Shown here in pieces: positions 52,721-60,914 of a DNA stretch of 64,000 bases. Below the pieces are notes generated by a model. The model was given only the letters and a program-made list of their open reading frames with translations, was not told the origin of the DNA and ran no database searches. This DNA comes from Hyphomicrobiales bacterium (lineage in GTDB: Bacteria > Pseudomonadota > Alphaproteobacteria > Rhizobiales > Rhizobiaceae). The stretch's first letter is position 1, and every line of letters starts with the position of its first letter. The stretch is from assembly GCA_900465675.1 (NCBI GenBank), contig UBJR01000010.1, positions 62,001 through 126,000 of the forward strand. The letters run 5' to 3'. The position numbers were made by a program, and so were the translations under genes.

Positions 52721-52980
52721 GATGCACCGGCGCGACGAGCAACGAGCGCTTCAGCCTCCGCGAAAATCTCATCAACCGTTCGTTTGCCAGTTCCGCTGAC
52801 CCGCGATGCGGCAATGATCTCTTCCAGTTCGACGAGCGAAAGCTCCTGGCCCTGCTGCGTCCGGTCCATCAGGATCAAGTCGCGCAGGTACTCGTCGGCG
52901 CTTGCATAGTCGCCCTTGCTGACGCGGCTTTCGACCCAGTCACTCTGCTGATCGGAAAGCGATACGGTTAAGCGTGCCAT
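52717..52980 (-). CDS. parD: ParD family antitoxin
   Basis: 87 residues. The N-terminal ribbon-helix-helix (ARLTVSLSDQQSDWVESRVSKGDYASADEYLRDLI) binds DNA and the C-terminal half should wrap the toxin. AAGAGGTGACAG is a good ribosome site. Antitoxin-first order and four-base overlap with parE are standard. It likely represses its own promoter through a nearby palindrome. Confidence 0.9.
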   Translation of the reverse strand: MARLTVSLSDQQSDWVESRVSKGDYASADEYLRDLILMDRTQQGQELSLVELEEIIAASRVSGTGKRTVDEIFAEAEALVARRAGAS

Positions 52981-53002
52981 CTGTCACCTCTTGATACCCA
53001 CA

Positions 53003-53011
53003 GGATAATCC
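53003..53011. promoter_or_regulatory. Possible ParD operator
   Basis: The near-palindrome GGATAATCC lies 22 bases upstream of parD, in the expected promoter position. It is short; confidence is limited. Confidence 0.25.
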
Positions 53012-53036
53012 GTAGGCAGGCGTTTGCCAAATGGTC

Positions 53037-53315
53037 TCAGTTCACCACGTCGCGCCATTCGTCGTGGCGCTGTGACTGTGCCTTGAAGAACGGGCAAAGC
53101 GCGAAGATTTTCCAGCCGCCCTTGCGGGCTTCCTCGACGGCGTGCAGCGCCAGCGCCTGGCCGACGCCTTTGCCGCGCAGTGCGTCCGGCACGCCGGTGT
53201 GATCGATGATGATGAGCTTCGGCGAGGTGCGGGAATAGGTCATCTCGGCCTCATGCCCCTCGACATCAACGACATAACGGCCGCCCGAGGCATTTTCTTC
53301 GTTGCGGATATCCAT
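53037..53315 (-). CDS. Small GNAT-like N-acetyltransferase (YjdJ type)
   Basis: 92 residues from the ATG at 53315; the longer open frame upstream is not coding. This is the short GNAT variety: EAEMTYSRTSPKLIIIDHTGVPDALRGKGVG, with the acetyl-CoA loop RGKGVGQAL, and a C-terminal ALCPFFKAQ. The family's substrate is not known. Confidence 0.88.
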   Translation of the reverse strand: MDIRNEENASGGRYVVDVEGHEAEMTYSRTSPKLIIIDHTGVPDALRGKGVGQALALHAVEEARKGGWKIFALCPFFKAQSQRHDEWRDVVN

Positions 53316-53417
53316 TCTATTGTCCTCCGAAAGAGATGCGTTGCCCGAACGTGGCATGCCGGGCAGGGGCTCACAAGCCGGAGCGAGGGCGACGCAGTGT
53401 TCAACGGAGAAGGCTTG

Positions 53418-53885
53418 ATGGTGAAATTGGCGCTGCTGAAGCCCGTGCTGCTGGTCGCGGCGCCGTTCTTTCTGGCGCTCGGGCTGGTCCTGCCGCTGAT
53501 CCGCTTCGAGAAACTCTATTTTTTCGATGAGACGCCGTCGCTGATCGGGATCGTTGCATCGCTCTGGAGCGGCGGCGACATGCTGCTTGCGGCGATCGTG
53601 GCCCTGGTCTCGATCGTTCTGCCGGTTTGCAAGATGATCGGCCTGGCGGTGGAGGCGACAGCGGCCGGTGGCGGAACCGGCAGCTGGTTTTATCGTCACG
53701 CCGTGCCTTACCTGTCCAAGTGGTCAATGATGGACGTGCTTCTGGTGGCGATCGTCATTGCTGCGGCGAAGACCACAGGGCTGGCGGATGCTTTTACGCA
53801 GCCGGGCCTCTGGTGTTATGCGGCCTCAACAATAATTTCGGGCCTTCTGCATTCCTTGACGGGGAATGCGTCCGGCCCGAAATGA
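53418..53885 (+). CDS. Paraquat-inducible protein A (PqiA) domain membrane protein
   Basis: 155 residues from the ATG at 53418 (GGAGAAGGCTTG upstream). Four hydrophobic segments: LLKPVLLVAAPFFLALGLVLPL, LLAAIVALVSIVLPVCKMIGL, MMDVLLVAIVIAAAK and WCYAASTIISGLL. The KWSMMDV motif is characteristic of PqiA/LetA domains, which work with MCE proteins in lipid transport. It has only one PqiA unit and no MCE partner next to it, so its role here is unclear. It may regulate rather than transport. Confidence 0.78.
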   Translation: MVKLALLKPVLLVAAPFFLALGLVLPLIRFEKLYFFDETPSLIGIVASLWSGGDMLLAAIVALVSIVLPVCKMIGLAVEATAAGGGTGSWFYRHAVPYLSKWSMMDVLLVAIVIAAAKTTGLADAFTQPGLWCYAASTIISGLLHSLTGNASGPK

Positions 53886-53904
53886 ATTTGGCGCCAAAAG
53901 GCGA

Positions 53905-54180
53905 TTAGTGACGGTACTGCTGGATACGCGTCGTGCGCAGGCCGGCCAGGCCGTGACTGCTGATCGACGACTGCCAGGACAGGAACTCTTCTACGGTAAG
54001 CGTGTAACGCTCACACGCTTCTTCCAAGCTCAACAGGCCACCGCGCACAGCCGCGACAACCTCAGCCTTGCGGCGGATAACCCAGCGCCTTGTATTCGGC
54101 GGCGGTAGATCCGCAATCGTAAGCGGGCTGCCATCGGGGCCGATGACATATTTTACTCGGGGTCGTATCATTTCGGTCAT
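53905..54180 (-). CDS. sciP: CtrA inhibitor SciP (DUF1153 family)
   Basis: 91 residues and highly characteristic: RPRVKYVIGPDGSPLTIADLP, then RWVIRRKAEVVAAVRGGLL, SLEEACERYTLTVEEFLSW and the tail LRTTRIQQYRH. In Caulobacter SciP is a small helix-turn-helix protein that binds CtrA-controlled promoters and stops CtrA from recruiting RNA polymerase. ctrA lies 2.4 kb away. A GANTC site and a near-consensus CtrA site stand just upstream, consistent with CtrA-driven feedback. Confidence 0.92.
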   Translation of the reverse strand: MTEMIRPRVKYVIGPDGSPLTIADLPPPNTRRWVIRRKAEVVAAVRGGLLSLEEACERYTLTVEEFLSWQSSISSHGLAGLRTTRIQQYRH

Positions 54181-54576
54181 TGGGACTCTCTACACAACTC
54201 AAGACCACAAACGTCACTCTAGCCCGTCACATTTAAAAATTGCCTAAACCGGTCGTAAGAATTTGATAACAACTTTAAGTGCCGGAGCTACCCACCTCCG
54301 GCCGAACTTCCCTTACGTAAATTTGAGCCCGGTGCATGGCTCCCATGCGTAATAAATAATATCTATATTTCGCGGGAAGATTTATAAGCGCTGCAACATT
54401 ACGAATGAGCGCTAGACCTCGTCTCCGTTCTTCTCGCAGCATTCAGTCATAGAATCACGCCGAAAGCTTCCGTCCACTGCGACGCGGAGCCTCGCTGTGC
54501 TCTTGCTGTTGTCCGGCGCCTTCAACGGCCTGCTGGAGCGGGAACGGACCGCAGGTCGCGATTGAGGAAAAAATCG
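54181..54576. promoter_or_regulatory. sciP/LuxR divergent regulatory region (396 bases)
   Basis: TTAA-AAATTGC-CTAA at 54233-54247 is a one-mismatch CtrA site, 53 bases upstream of sciP. GANTC sites lie at 54184 (four bases before the sciP start) and 54452. A GAGGA ribosome site for the LuxR gene is at the right end. The AT-rich middle (54300-54400) shows no gene. Confidence 0.5.
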
Positions 54577-55323
54577 ATGACGAGACGGGAACGCGCAGTG
54601 CGTAACTGCGTAGACGATAACGCTTTTTCGCTTTCCACCACCACGCGCCAGGGCGATCTCAAGATCGAGTTCAAGCGCAGCCTTGAGCGCATGACCAAGG
54701 AAGCGGGCTTCGATTTTTTCCTGCTTGCCTCGTTTCCGCGCGGAGATGCGACGGGCTTCGTTGAAAACCGGGTCGCAAGCAACTGGCCGCAGACCCTCGT
54801 CAATCTATACGAGGGCGCGGACATGTTTTACTGCAGCGAACTCGTCAATGCTCTGAAGCAGACGATCGTGCCAGTATATTGCAATGCGGGAACCTTTGGC
54901 GGGGCTGCCGCCAATCTAGAAAACCGCCGGTTGAACGCCGCCTTCCAGATGCATGGATTGCAGGCAACTTTCGGCTTTTCGCTACATGACGCTGATCTAA
55001 AACAATACATTTTTGCTTTTTCCGGTTCGCGGCCCGCGCTGCAGCAGGAAGAGCAGATGGCACTTTTTTTCTCGGCGATGCAGGCGCTCGACCGTTTCAG
55101 CAGCGCCAATCGCGATGAAGTGGGCCCGGCGGAAAGCCTGACGCGGCGCGAAATCGAATGTCTGCGCTGGTCTGCGGCCGGCAAGAGCAGCGACGAGATC
55201 GCCATCATTCTCGATCTCTCCTCGCATACCGTCGTTGGCTACCTGAAGAGCGCCATGCGCAAGCTCGATTCGGTCAACCGCATGCAGGCCGTTGCCCGGG
55301 CGCTGCGTTACCGGCTGCTCTGA
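54577..55323 (+). CDS. LuxR family regulator with autoinducer-binding-like domain
   Basis: 248 residues from the ATG at 54577, eight bases after AGGA; a TTG at 54562 is also in frame. The C-terminal helix-turn-helix is typical LuxR (LTRREIECLRWSAAGKSSDEIAIILDLSSHTVVGYLKSAMRKL). The N-terminal domain has the length of the acyl-homoserine-lactone binding fold, but the usual Asp-Pro region reads MFYCSELVNALKQ, so ligand binding may differ. No luxI-type synthase is in the window, so it is an orphan regulator. Confidence 0.87.
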   Translation: MTRRERAVRNCVDDNAFSLSTTTRQGDLKIEFKRSLERMTKEAGFDFFLLASFPRGDATGFVENRVASNWPQTLVNLYEGADMFYCSELVNALKQTIVPVYCNAGTFGGAAANLENRRLNAAFQMHGLQATFGFSLHDADLKQYIFAFSGSRPALQQEEQMALFFSAMQALDRFSSANRDEVGPAESLTRREIECLRWSAAGKSSDEIAIILDLSSHTVVGYLKSAMRKLDSVNRMQAVARALRYRLL

Positions 55324-55326
55324 CCT

Positions 55327-56361
55327 TCAAAGCAGGATGGCGCTGATCTCCGTCTTTCCGGCGCCGAATTCATATTGCGCCGTTCCCGTATGCACGATCG
55401 ACAGCCAGTCTCCGGCGGTCAGCTGGGCGAGGCCGAACGCCGTCTGGCGTGCTGCCGCGGTGGTGGTGACACCGGCAACGGTGGCGAGTGCGGTGCTGCC
55501 GTTCGCTTCCAGCCGTGCGCCATAGGCCGATGAGGTCAGCGTGCTGACCGAGAGAATCAGCAGGTAGAGGCCGGAAGCGGGCACGATCAATCTGTTGCCG
55601 GTGCCGGATGGCACCGCGGCGCCCAAGGCGAACCCACCCTGCTGCGCATGCATGGCATTGAAGCCGGTGCGGGCGTTGTTGGCCGGGGTCGAAGTCCCCG
55701 CCGCAAGCGAAGCGCGCACAACCGGGCGCGCCGGTGTCCTGACGATGCCGCCGGCGGCAATCGCCAACGCTGTCTCCCATGCCGCGCCATCGCCGCTCAC
55801 CTTGATCGAGAACTCGTCATTGCCGGCAAGCCCCATTTCCGCACGACCCGACCAGTTGGACTGGAAGAGAAGCGACGCGGTGTCGCCGGCCGACGCCTTG
55901 TTGACCTTCACCTGATGACCATGACCTTCGTGATTGAAAAGGCTGGCAGAGGAGGAGATAGCGAGGCGGTTTTGCAGATCGGCTGTCGCGTTCAATCCGA
56001 GAAGCGGCAGGTCGGAGGGCGGCGGTGCGATATCGCTCCACGTGCCATCGACCAAAATCCGGAATTTTCCGGTGGCGGCAAAATACGCCCGCCATCCCCC
56101 GCGCGGCGCGATATAGAGCCAGGCGCTGTCCTGGCGGAACGCAAGCCGCCCCTTTTTCCCGGCCCAGATCCCTGCCGCGTCTGCTGCGATCAGATAGCAG
56201 CTGCCTTCTTCCGGCGCTTCGGGCGGTGCCGAGGCTTCGCTTGTGACTGTCAGCTGGATGACCGCATCGATCAGCTGCAGGGCCTCGTTATGCGTCACAT
56301 GCTTCTGTGCCTGAGAGGGTAGAATATAGGGGAGGGCAAGATTGGCGGTAATCTCGGACAT
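55327..56361 (-). CDS. DUF2793 domain protein with C1q/TNF-like C-terminal domain
   Basis: 344 residues. The N-terminal DUF2793 segment (LALPYILPSQAQKHVTHNEALQLIDAVIQL and LYIAPRGGWRAYFAATG) is known from phage tail and gene-transfer-agent regions. A glycine-rich linker leads to a C-terminal domain of about 130 residues that looks like a C1q-type jelly roll (FNAMHAQQGGFALGA, NRLIVPASGLYLLILSVS, TALATVAGV). It has no signal peptide and no neighbouring phage genes, so it appears to be a free-standing tail-fibre-like protein. Confidence 0.8.
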   Translation of the reverse strand: MSEITANLALPYILPSQAQKHVTHNEALQLIDAVIQLTVTSEASAPPEAPEEGSCYLIAADAAGIWAGKKGRLAFRQDSAWLYIAPRGGWRAYFAATGKFRILVDGTWSDIAPPPSDLPLLGLNATADLQNRLAISSSASLFNHEGHGHQVKVNKASAGDTASLLFQSNWSGRAEMGLAGNDEFSIKVSGDGAAWETALAIAAGGIVRTPARPVVRASLAAGTSTPANNARTGFNAMHAQQGGFALGAAVPSGTGNRLIVPASGLYLLILSVSTLTSSAYGARLEANGSTALATVAGVTTTAAARQTAFGLAQLTAGDWLSIVHTGTAQYEFGAGKTEISAILL

Positions 56362-56474
56362 GCAGCAATCTCCATTGCGCCGGGGCGTCGGGTGCTGCCG
56401 ATCTTAGATCCGCTGTGGCGGCCGGGGACGAAGGCCCGCTGCCGCTGTTGATGTTCAAGCTGATTCTTGCGGTG

Positions 56475-57272
56475 TCATGCGCGGCGAAGCGCGCGCTTCC
56501 GGCTTCCCCAGGAAATGAAATCCGGATTGACGAAGTCAGGCTCACCCTTTCGGCCGATCTTGCCGTAGGTCAGCGGCAGCCCGTCGAGCGTCAGGGTCGT
56601 GCCGCCAGCGGCGCGCAAAACGGCATCGCCCGCCGCCGTGTCCCATTCCATCGTCCGGGTGAAGCGCGGATAGACATCTGCCTTGCCCTCGGCCAGCAGG
56701 CAGAATTTCAGCGACGAACCGATATTGGTGCATTCTGAAATGTCGTGCTTGGCCAGAAAGCTGTCGGTCGCCGGGCTGTTGTGGCACCGGCTTGCCAGCG
56801 CCAGCCGGTGTTCCGGCTCGTCACGGACGGTCACGGTTTCGCGCCTGTCGACCGTGAAGTCTTGGCCCACATGCAGTTTCTCGGCGCTGCCCGATTCGCC
56901 GGCAAAGGCGACGCCCAGCGCTGGGGCATAGACGATGCCCGCGACCGGGATGCCGTTCTCGATATAGGCGATGTTGACCGTGAATTCCTTGCGCTTGTCG
57001 ACGAACTCACGCGTGCCATCCAGCGGATCGACGAGGAAAAACGGCTTCTCGCCGATATCAGGGATATGGCCTGCAGCCACCGATTCTTCGGCAATGACGG
57101 GAATGTCAGGGTATTGCCTGGTGAGATGCGCGAGAATGATCTTTTCGGCTTCGTGGTCGGCCAGCGTTACCGGCGTCTCATCGGCCTTGGTCGAGACGTG
57201 ATAGCCCGCACGGAAAATCTCGATGATCTTCCGCCCTGCTTCGAGAGCTGCATTTTCGAATGTCGGCAACAT
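56475..57272 (-). CDS. cysQ: 3'(2'),5'-bisphosphate nucleotidase CysQ
   Basis: 265 residues from the ATG at 57272. Inositol-monophosphatase-fold metal motifs are intact: the Glu in VIAEESVAAG, DPLDGTREF and WDTAAGDAVL. TREFVDKRKEFTVNIA is characteristic of CysQ, which removes phosphate from 3'-phosphoadenosine-5'-phosphate formed in sulfate assimilation. It is a single gene. Confidence 0.93.
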   Translation of the reverse strand: MLPTFENAALEAGRKIIEIFRAGYHVSTKADETPVTLADHEAEKIILAHLTRQYPDIPVIAEESVAAGHIPDIGEKPFFLVDPLDGTREFVDKRKEFTVNIAYIENGIPVAGIVYAPALGVAFAGESGSAEKLHVGQDFTVDRRETVTVRDEPEHRLALASRCHNSPATDSFLAKHDISECTNIGSSLKFCLLAEGKADVYPRFTRTMEWDTAAGDAVLRAAGGTTLTLDGLPLTYGKIGRKGEPDFVNPDFISWGSRKRALRRA

Positions 57273-57751
57273 CACGTTTCAGAATCTTTCGGACCGGGAA
57301 GGGCCCCCGGCGAAGCGTCGAATATAACTTTAAATATAAGATTGAGGCCAGACTTTTGCACGCCGCGGAAAACCGCTATGAAAGCAGACAGGCAGCGGAA
57401 TGGTTTTCACCCAATCGTCAGCCGCGCGGTCGGAATTTGCTTCGAATTCCATTTTTGTGGAATAGCTTTCGTTGGCCGGAACCGGTGCCGGATCACAAAA
57501 GCGCCGCAATGGTTAATCCACAGGCCGTTTCTGGCTAAATTTTTGTCATATAATGCCTTTTTAGTGTGGAAATTGATCCGTAACGCGCCATTTGCGTCCG
57601 TTTGAGCAAGAATCTGATTCAGCGCAGCCTTTTTGTCTTCACATTTTCCCTGAAAGCGCTATGCATGCGGCTACGAGGTTTCGATTTAAAAGCGGAGCCC
57701 TAACCAAAAAGAGATGCAGCCATGTTGGTTCGCATCCAGGGGAAATGACAT
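57273..57751. promoter_or_regulatory. Upstream region of the bra/liv operon (479 bases)
   Basis: A TATAAT at 57549-57554 is a likely -10 element for livH, about 190 bases before its start, although no good -35 is seen. The stretch is more AT-rich than its surroundings. AGGGGAAATGACAT at the right end is the livH ribosome site. I see no gene. Confidence 0.35.
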
Positions 57752-58654
57752 ATGGAGTACTTTATCCAGCAGCTCTTCAATGGGCTGACTCTTGGATCCA
57801 TCTATGGTCTGGTCGCTATTGGCTATACGATGGTTTACGGCATTGTCGGCATGATCAATTTCGCCCATGGCGATGTCTTCATGCTTGGTGGTTTCGCTGC
57901 TCTTATCGTCTTTCTCGTTCTCACATCCATTTTCGCAGGTCTTCCGGTAGCAGTTCTTCTGCTGGCGATGCTTGTTGTTGCGATGCTGATGACGAGTTTG
58001 TGGAATTGGACGATCGAGCGAGTTGCATACCGTCCGCTGCGCGGTTCCTTCCGCCTGGCGCCGCTGATCACCGCGATCGGCATGTCGATCACGCTTTCGA
58101 ACTTCATCCAGGTGACGCAGGGCCCGCGCAACAAGCCGATCCCGCCGCTGGTCACTTCGGTCTACGATATTGGCGGCATCTCGGTCTCGCTGAAGCAGAT
58201 CATCATCATCGTCATTACGGTCGTGCTGCTCGCGGGCTTCTGGTACCTCGTCAACCGCACGGCGCTCGGACGCGCCCAGCGCGCGACTGAGCAGGACCGC
58301 AAGATGGCCGCTCTGCTCGGCGTCAATGTCGATCAGACGATTTCCATCACCTTCATCATGGGCGCCGCACTCGCTGCCGTCGCCGGTACGATGTACCTGA
58401 TGTATTACGGTGTCGCCTCGTTCACCGATGGCTTCACCCCAGGCGTCAAGGCGTTCACGGCTGCCGTTCTCGGCGGTATCGGTTCGCTGCCGGGCGCAGT
58501 GTTCGGCGGCCTGCTGATCGGTCTCATCGAGTCGCTCTGGTCCGCCTACTTCACCATCGCCTACAAGGACGTCGCGACCTTCGCGATCCTGGCTTTCGTC
58601 CTGATCTTCAAGCCGACCGGTATTCTCGGACGGCCGGAAGTCGAGAAGGTATAA
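57752..58654 (+). CDS. livH: Branched-chain amino acid ABC transporter permease LivH/BraD
   Basis: 300 residues with about eight membrane segments. NGLTLGSIYGLVAIGYTMVYGIVGMINFAHGDVFMLG is the standard LivH beginning, and GVKAFTAAVLGGIGSLPGAVFGGLLIGLIE the conserved ATPase-contact loop. It is one half of the inner-membrane channel importing leucine, isoleucine, valine and, in rhizobia, a broad range of L-amino acids including GABA. First gene of the operon (braD in R. leguminosarum). Confidence 0.95.
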   Translation: MEYFIQQLFNGLTLGSIYGLVAIGYTMVYGIVGMINFAHGDVFMLGGFAALIVFLVLTSIFAGLPVAVLLLAMLVVAMLMTSLWNWTIERVAYRPLRGSFRLAPLITAIGMSITLSNFIQVTQGPRNKPIPPLVTSVYDIGGISVSLKQIIIIVITVVLLAGFWYLVNRTALGRAQRATEQDRKMAALLGVNVDQTISITFIMGAALAAVAGTMYLMYYGVASFTDGFTPGVKAFTAAVLGGIGSLPGAVFGGLLIGLIESLWSAYFTIAYKDVATFAILAFVLIFKPTGILGRPEVEKV

Positions 58655-58659
58655 TCGTC

Positions 58660-60051
58660 ATGGCAAACATTGAAACTTCCACAGGCAAGCCCGAGGCCGG
58701 GCTTGTCCAGAAGGGTATCCGTGAAGCTTTCTTCACCGGTCTCGTCTCGCTCGGCCTGTTCGTTCTCTATGTCGGTCTCGGCACGCAGCAGAACATCAAC
58801 AACGAACTGATCATCGTCCAGCGCTGGGGCCTGCTTGCGATATTCGTCGCAATCGCCGCCATCGGCCGCTTCGTCATGGTCGTCTTCATCCAGCCGAACA
58901 TCAATCGCCGCAAGCTTGCCAAGGCTAAGCAGGGCGAGCTCGATATCTCGACGGAAAAGAGCTTCTTCCACACGCACTTCCTGAAGATCGCGCTGGTTGC
59001 CCTGCTGCTTTACCCGGTCGTGATCTACGCGCTCGTCGGTGCGCAGGGCTCGCTGAAGTGGGTCGACAATTTCGGTATCCAGATCCTCATCTACGTGATG
59101 CTGGCCTGGGGTCTGAACATCGTCGTCGGCCTCGCCGGTCTTCTCGACCTCGGCTATGTCGCCTTCTATGCGGTCGGCGCCTATTCCTACGCGCTGCTCT
59201 CCAGCTATTTCGGCCTGTCCTTCTGGGTGCTGCTGCCGCTGTCGGGCATCTTCGCTGCGCTCTGGGGCATCATCCTCGGCTTCCCGGTCCTGCGTCTGCG
59301 CGGCGACTACCTCGCCATCGTGACGCTGGCCTTCGGTGAAATCATCCGTCTGGTGCTGATCAACTGGACCGATGTCACCAAGGGTACGTTCGGCATCTCC
59401 GGCATTCCGAAGGCAACGCTGTTCGGCATTCCGTTCGATGCGTCCGCCGGCGGCTTTGCCAAGCTTCTCGGCCTGCCGATGTCGTCTGCCTATTACAAGA
59501 TCTTCCTATTCTATCTGATCCTGGCGCTCTGCCTCGTCACGGCTTACGTCACCATCCGGCTTCGCCGCATGCCGATCGGCCGCGCCTGGGAAGCTCTGCG
59601 CGAAGACGAAATTGCCTGCCGCTCGCTCGGCATCAACACGGTGACGACCAAGCTCACCGCCTTTGCGACGGGCGCCATGTTCGGCGGCTTCGCCGGCTCG
59701 TTCTTCGCAGCGCGCCAGGGCTTCGTCTCGCCTGAATCCTTCGTCTTCCTGGAATCGGCCGTCATCCTCGCCATCGTCGTCCTCGGCGGCATGGGCTCGC
59801 TGACGGGTATCGCGATTGCCGCGGTTGTCATGGTCGGCGGCACGGAAGTGCTGCGCGAAATGGACTTCCTGAAGGTCGTCTTCGGTCCCGATTTCACGCC
59901 GGAACTCTACCGCATGCTGCTCTTCGGCCTCGCCATGGTCGTGGTCATGCTCTTCAAGCCGCGCGGTTTCGTCGGCTCGCGTGAACCGACCGCCTTCCTC
60001 AAGGAGCGCAAGGCGGTATCCGGAAGCTTCACCAAGGAGGGCCACGGCTGA
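58660..60051 (+). CDS. livM: Branched-chain amino acid ABC transporter permease LivM/BraE
   Basis: 463 residues, longer than many LivM proteins because of an extra N-terminal region of about 100 residues with two hydrophobic segments. The core begins near YVMLAWGLNIVVGLAGLLDLGYVAFYAVGAYSYALL. The coupling loop reads AWEALREDEIACRSLGI. It pairs with LivH. It starts five bases after livH and its stop overlaps the livG start (TGATG). Confidence 0.95.
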   Translation: MANIETSTGKPEAGLVQKGIREAFFTGLVSLGLFVLYVGLGTQQNINNELIIVQRWGLLAIFVAIAAIGRFVMVVFIQPNINRRKLAKAKQGELDISTEKSFFHTHFLKIALVALLLYPVVIYALVGAQGSLKWVDNFGIQILIYVMLAWGLNIVVGLAGLLDLGYVAFYAVGAYSYALLSSYFGLSFWVLLPLSGIFAALWGIILGFPVLRLRGDYLAIVTLAFGEIIRLVLINWTDVTKGTFGISGIPKATLFGIPFDASAGGFAKLLGLPMSSAYYKIFLFYLILALCLVTAYVTIRLRRMPIGRAWEALREDEIACRSLGINTVTTKLTAFATGAMFGGFAGSFFAARQGFVSPESFVFLESAVILAIVVLGGMGSLTGIAIAAVVMVGGTEVLREMDFLKVVFGPDFTPELYRMLLFGLAMVVVMLFKPRGFVGSREPTAFLKERKAVSGSFTKEGHG

Positions 60052-60914
60052 TGAGCCCTGTAGAAACAATGTCCAACGATACCCTGCTCAAGGTCGAGCA
60101 CCTGTCGATGAAGTTCGGCGGCCTGATGGCCATCAACGATCTGTCCTTCGAAGCCAAGCGCGGCGACATCACCGCCCTGATTGGCCCGAACGGCGCAGGC
60201 AAGACCACGGTGTTCAACTGCATCACCGGCTTCTACAAGCCGACGATGGGCATGATCACCATGAACCAGAAGAGCGGAAAGCAGTATCTGCTCGAGCGCC
60301 TTCCGGATTTCCGCATCACCAAGGAAGCCAAGGTCGCCCGTACCTTCCAGAACATTCGTCTGTTCTCGGGTCTGACGGTTCTGGAAAACCTGCTCGTCGC
60401 CCAGCACAACAAGCTGATGAAGGCGTCCGGCTACACGATCCTCGGCCTGCTCGGTATCGGCAGCTACAAGAAGGAAGCGGCTGCCTCGATCGAGCTTGCA
60501 CGCTACTGGCTGGACAAGGCCGATCTGACCGATCGCGCCGACGATCCGGCAGGCGATCTGCCCTACGGCGCCCAGCGCCGCCTGGAAATCGCCCGCGCCA
60601 TGTGCACCGGTCCGGAACTGCTCTGCCTCGACGAACCGGCGGCGGGTCTCAACCCGCGCGAATCGCTGGCACTCAACGAGCTGCTGCGCAGCATCCGCGC
60701 CGATACCGGAACCTCGATCCTGCTCATCGAGCACGACATGTCGGTGGTCATGGAAATTTCCGACCACGTCGTCGTTCTCGAATACGGCCAGAAAATCTCC
60801 GACGGTACGCCCGATCACGTGAAGAACGACCCGAAGGTCATTGCGGCCTATCTCGGTGTCGAAGACGAAGAAGTTGAAGAGGTCATCGCGACCGTAGAAG
60901 GGGGCGCATTCTGA
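60051..60914 (+). CDS. livG: Branched-chain amino acid ABC transporter ATP-binding protein LivG/BraF
   Basis: 287 residues from the ATG at 60051; an internal ATG at 60069 is also plausible. Walker A GPNGAGKTT, Q-loop ARTFQNIRLF, a modified signature PYGAQRRLEIARAM and Walker B LLCLDEPAAGLNP are present. The C-terminal tail is acidic (GVEDEEVEEVIATVEGG). The signature motif reads LPYGAQRR rather than LSGGQ, a known variation of LivG-type subunits. Confidence 0.94.
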   Translation: MSPVETMSNDTLLKVEHLSMKFGGLMAINDLSFEAKRGDITALIGPNGAGKTTVFNCITGFYKPTMGMITMNQKSGKQYLLERLPDFRITKEAKVARTFQNIRLFSGLTVLENLLVAQHNKLMKASGYTILGLLGIGSYKKEAAASIELARYWLDKADLTDRADDPAGDLPYGAQRRLEIARAMCTGPELLCLDEPAAGLNPRESLALNELLRSIRADTGTSILLIEHDMSVVMEISDHVVVLEYGQKISDGTPDHVKNDPKVIAAYLGVEDEEVEEVIATVEGGAF

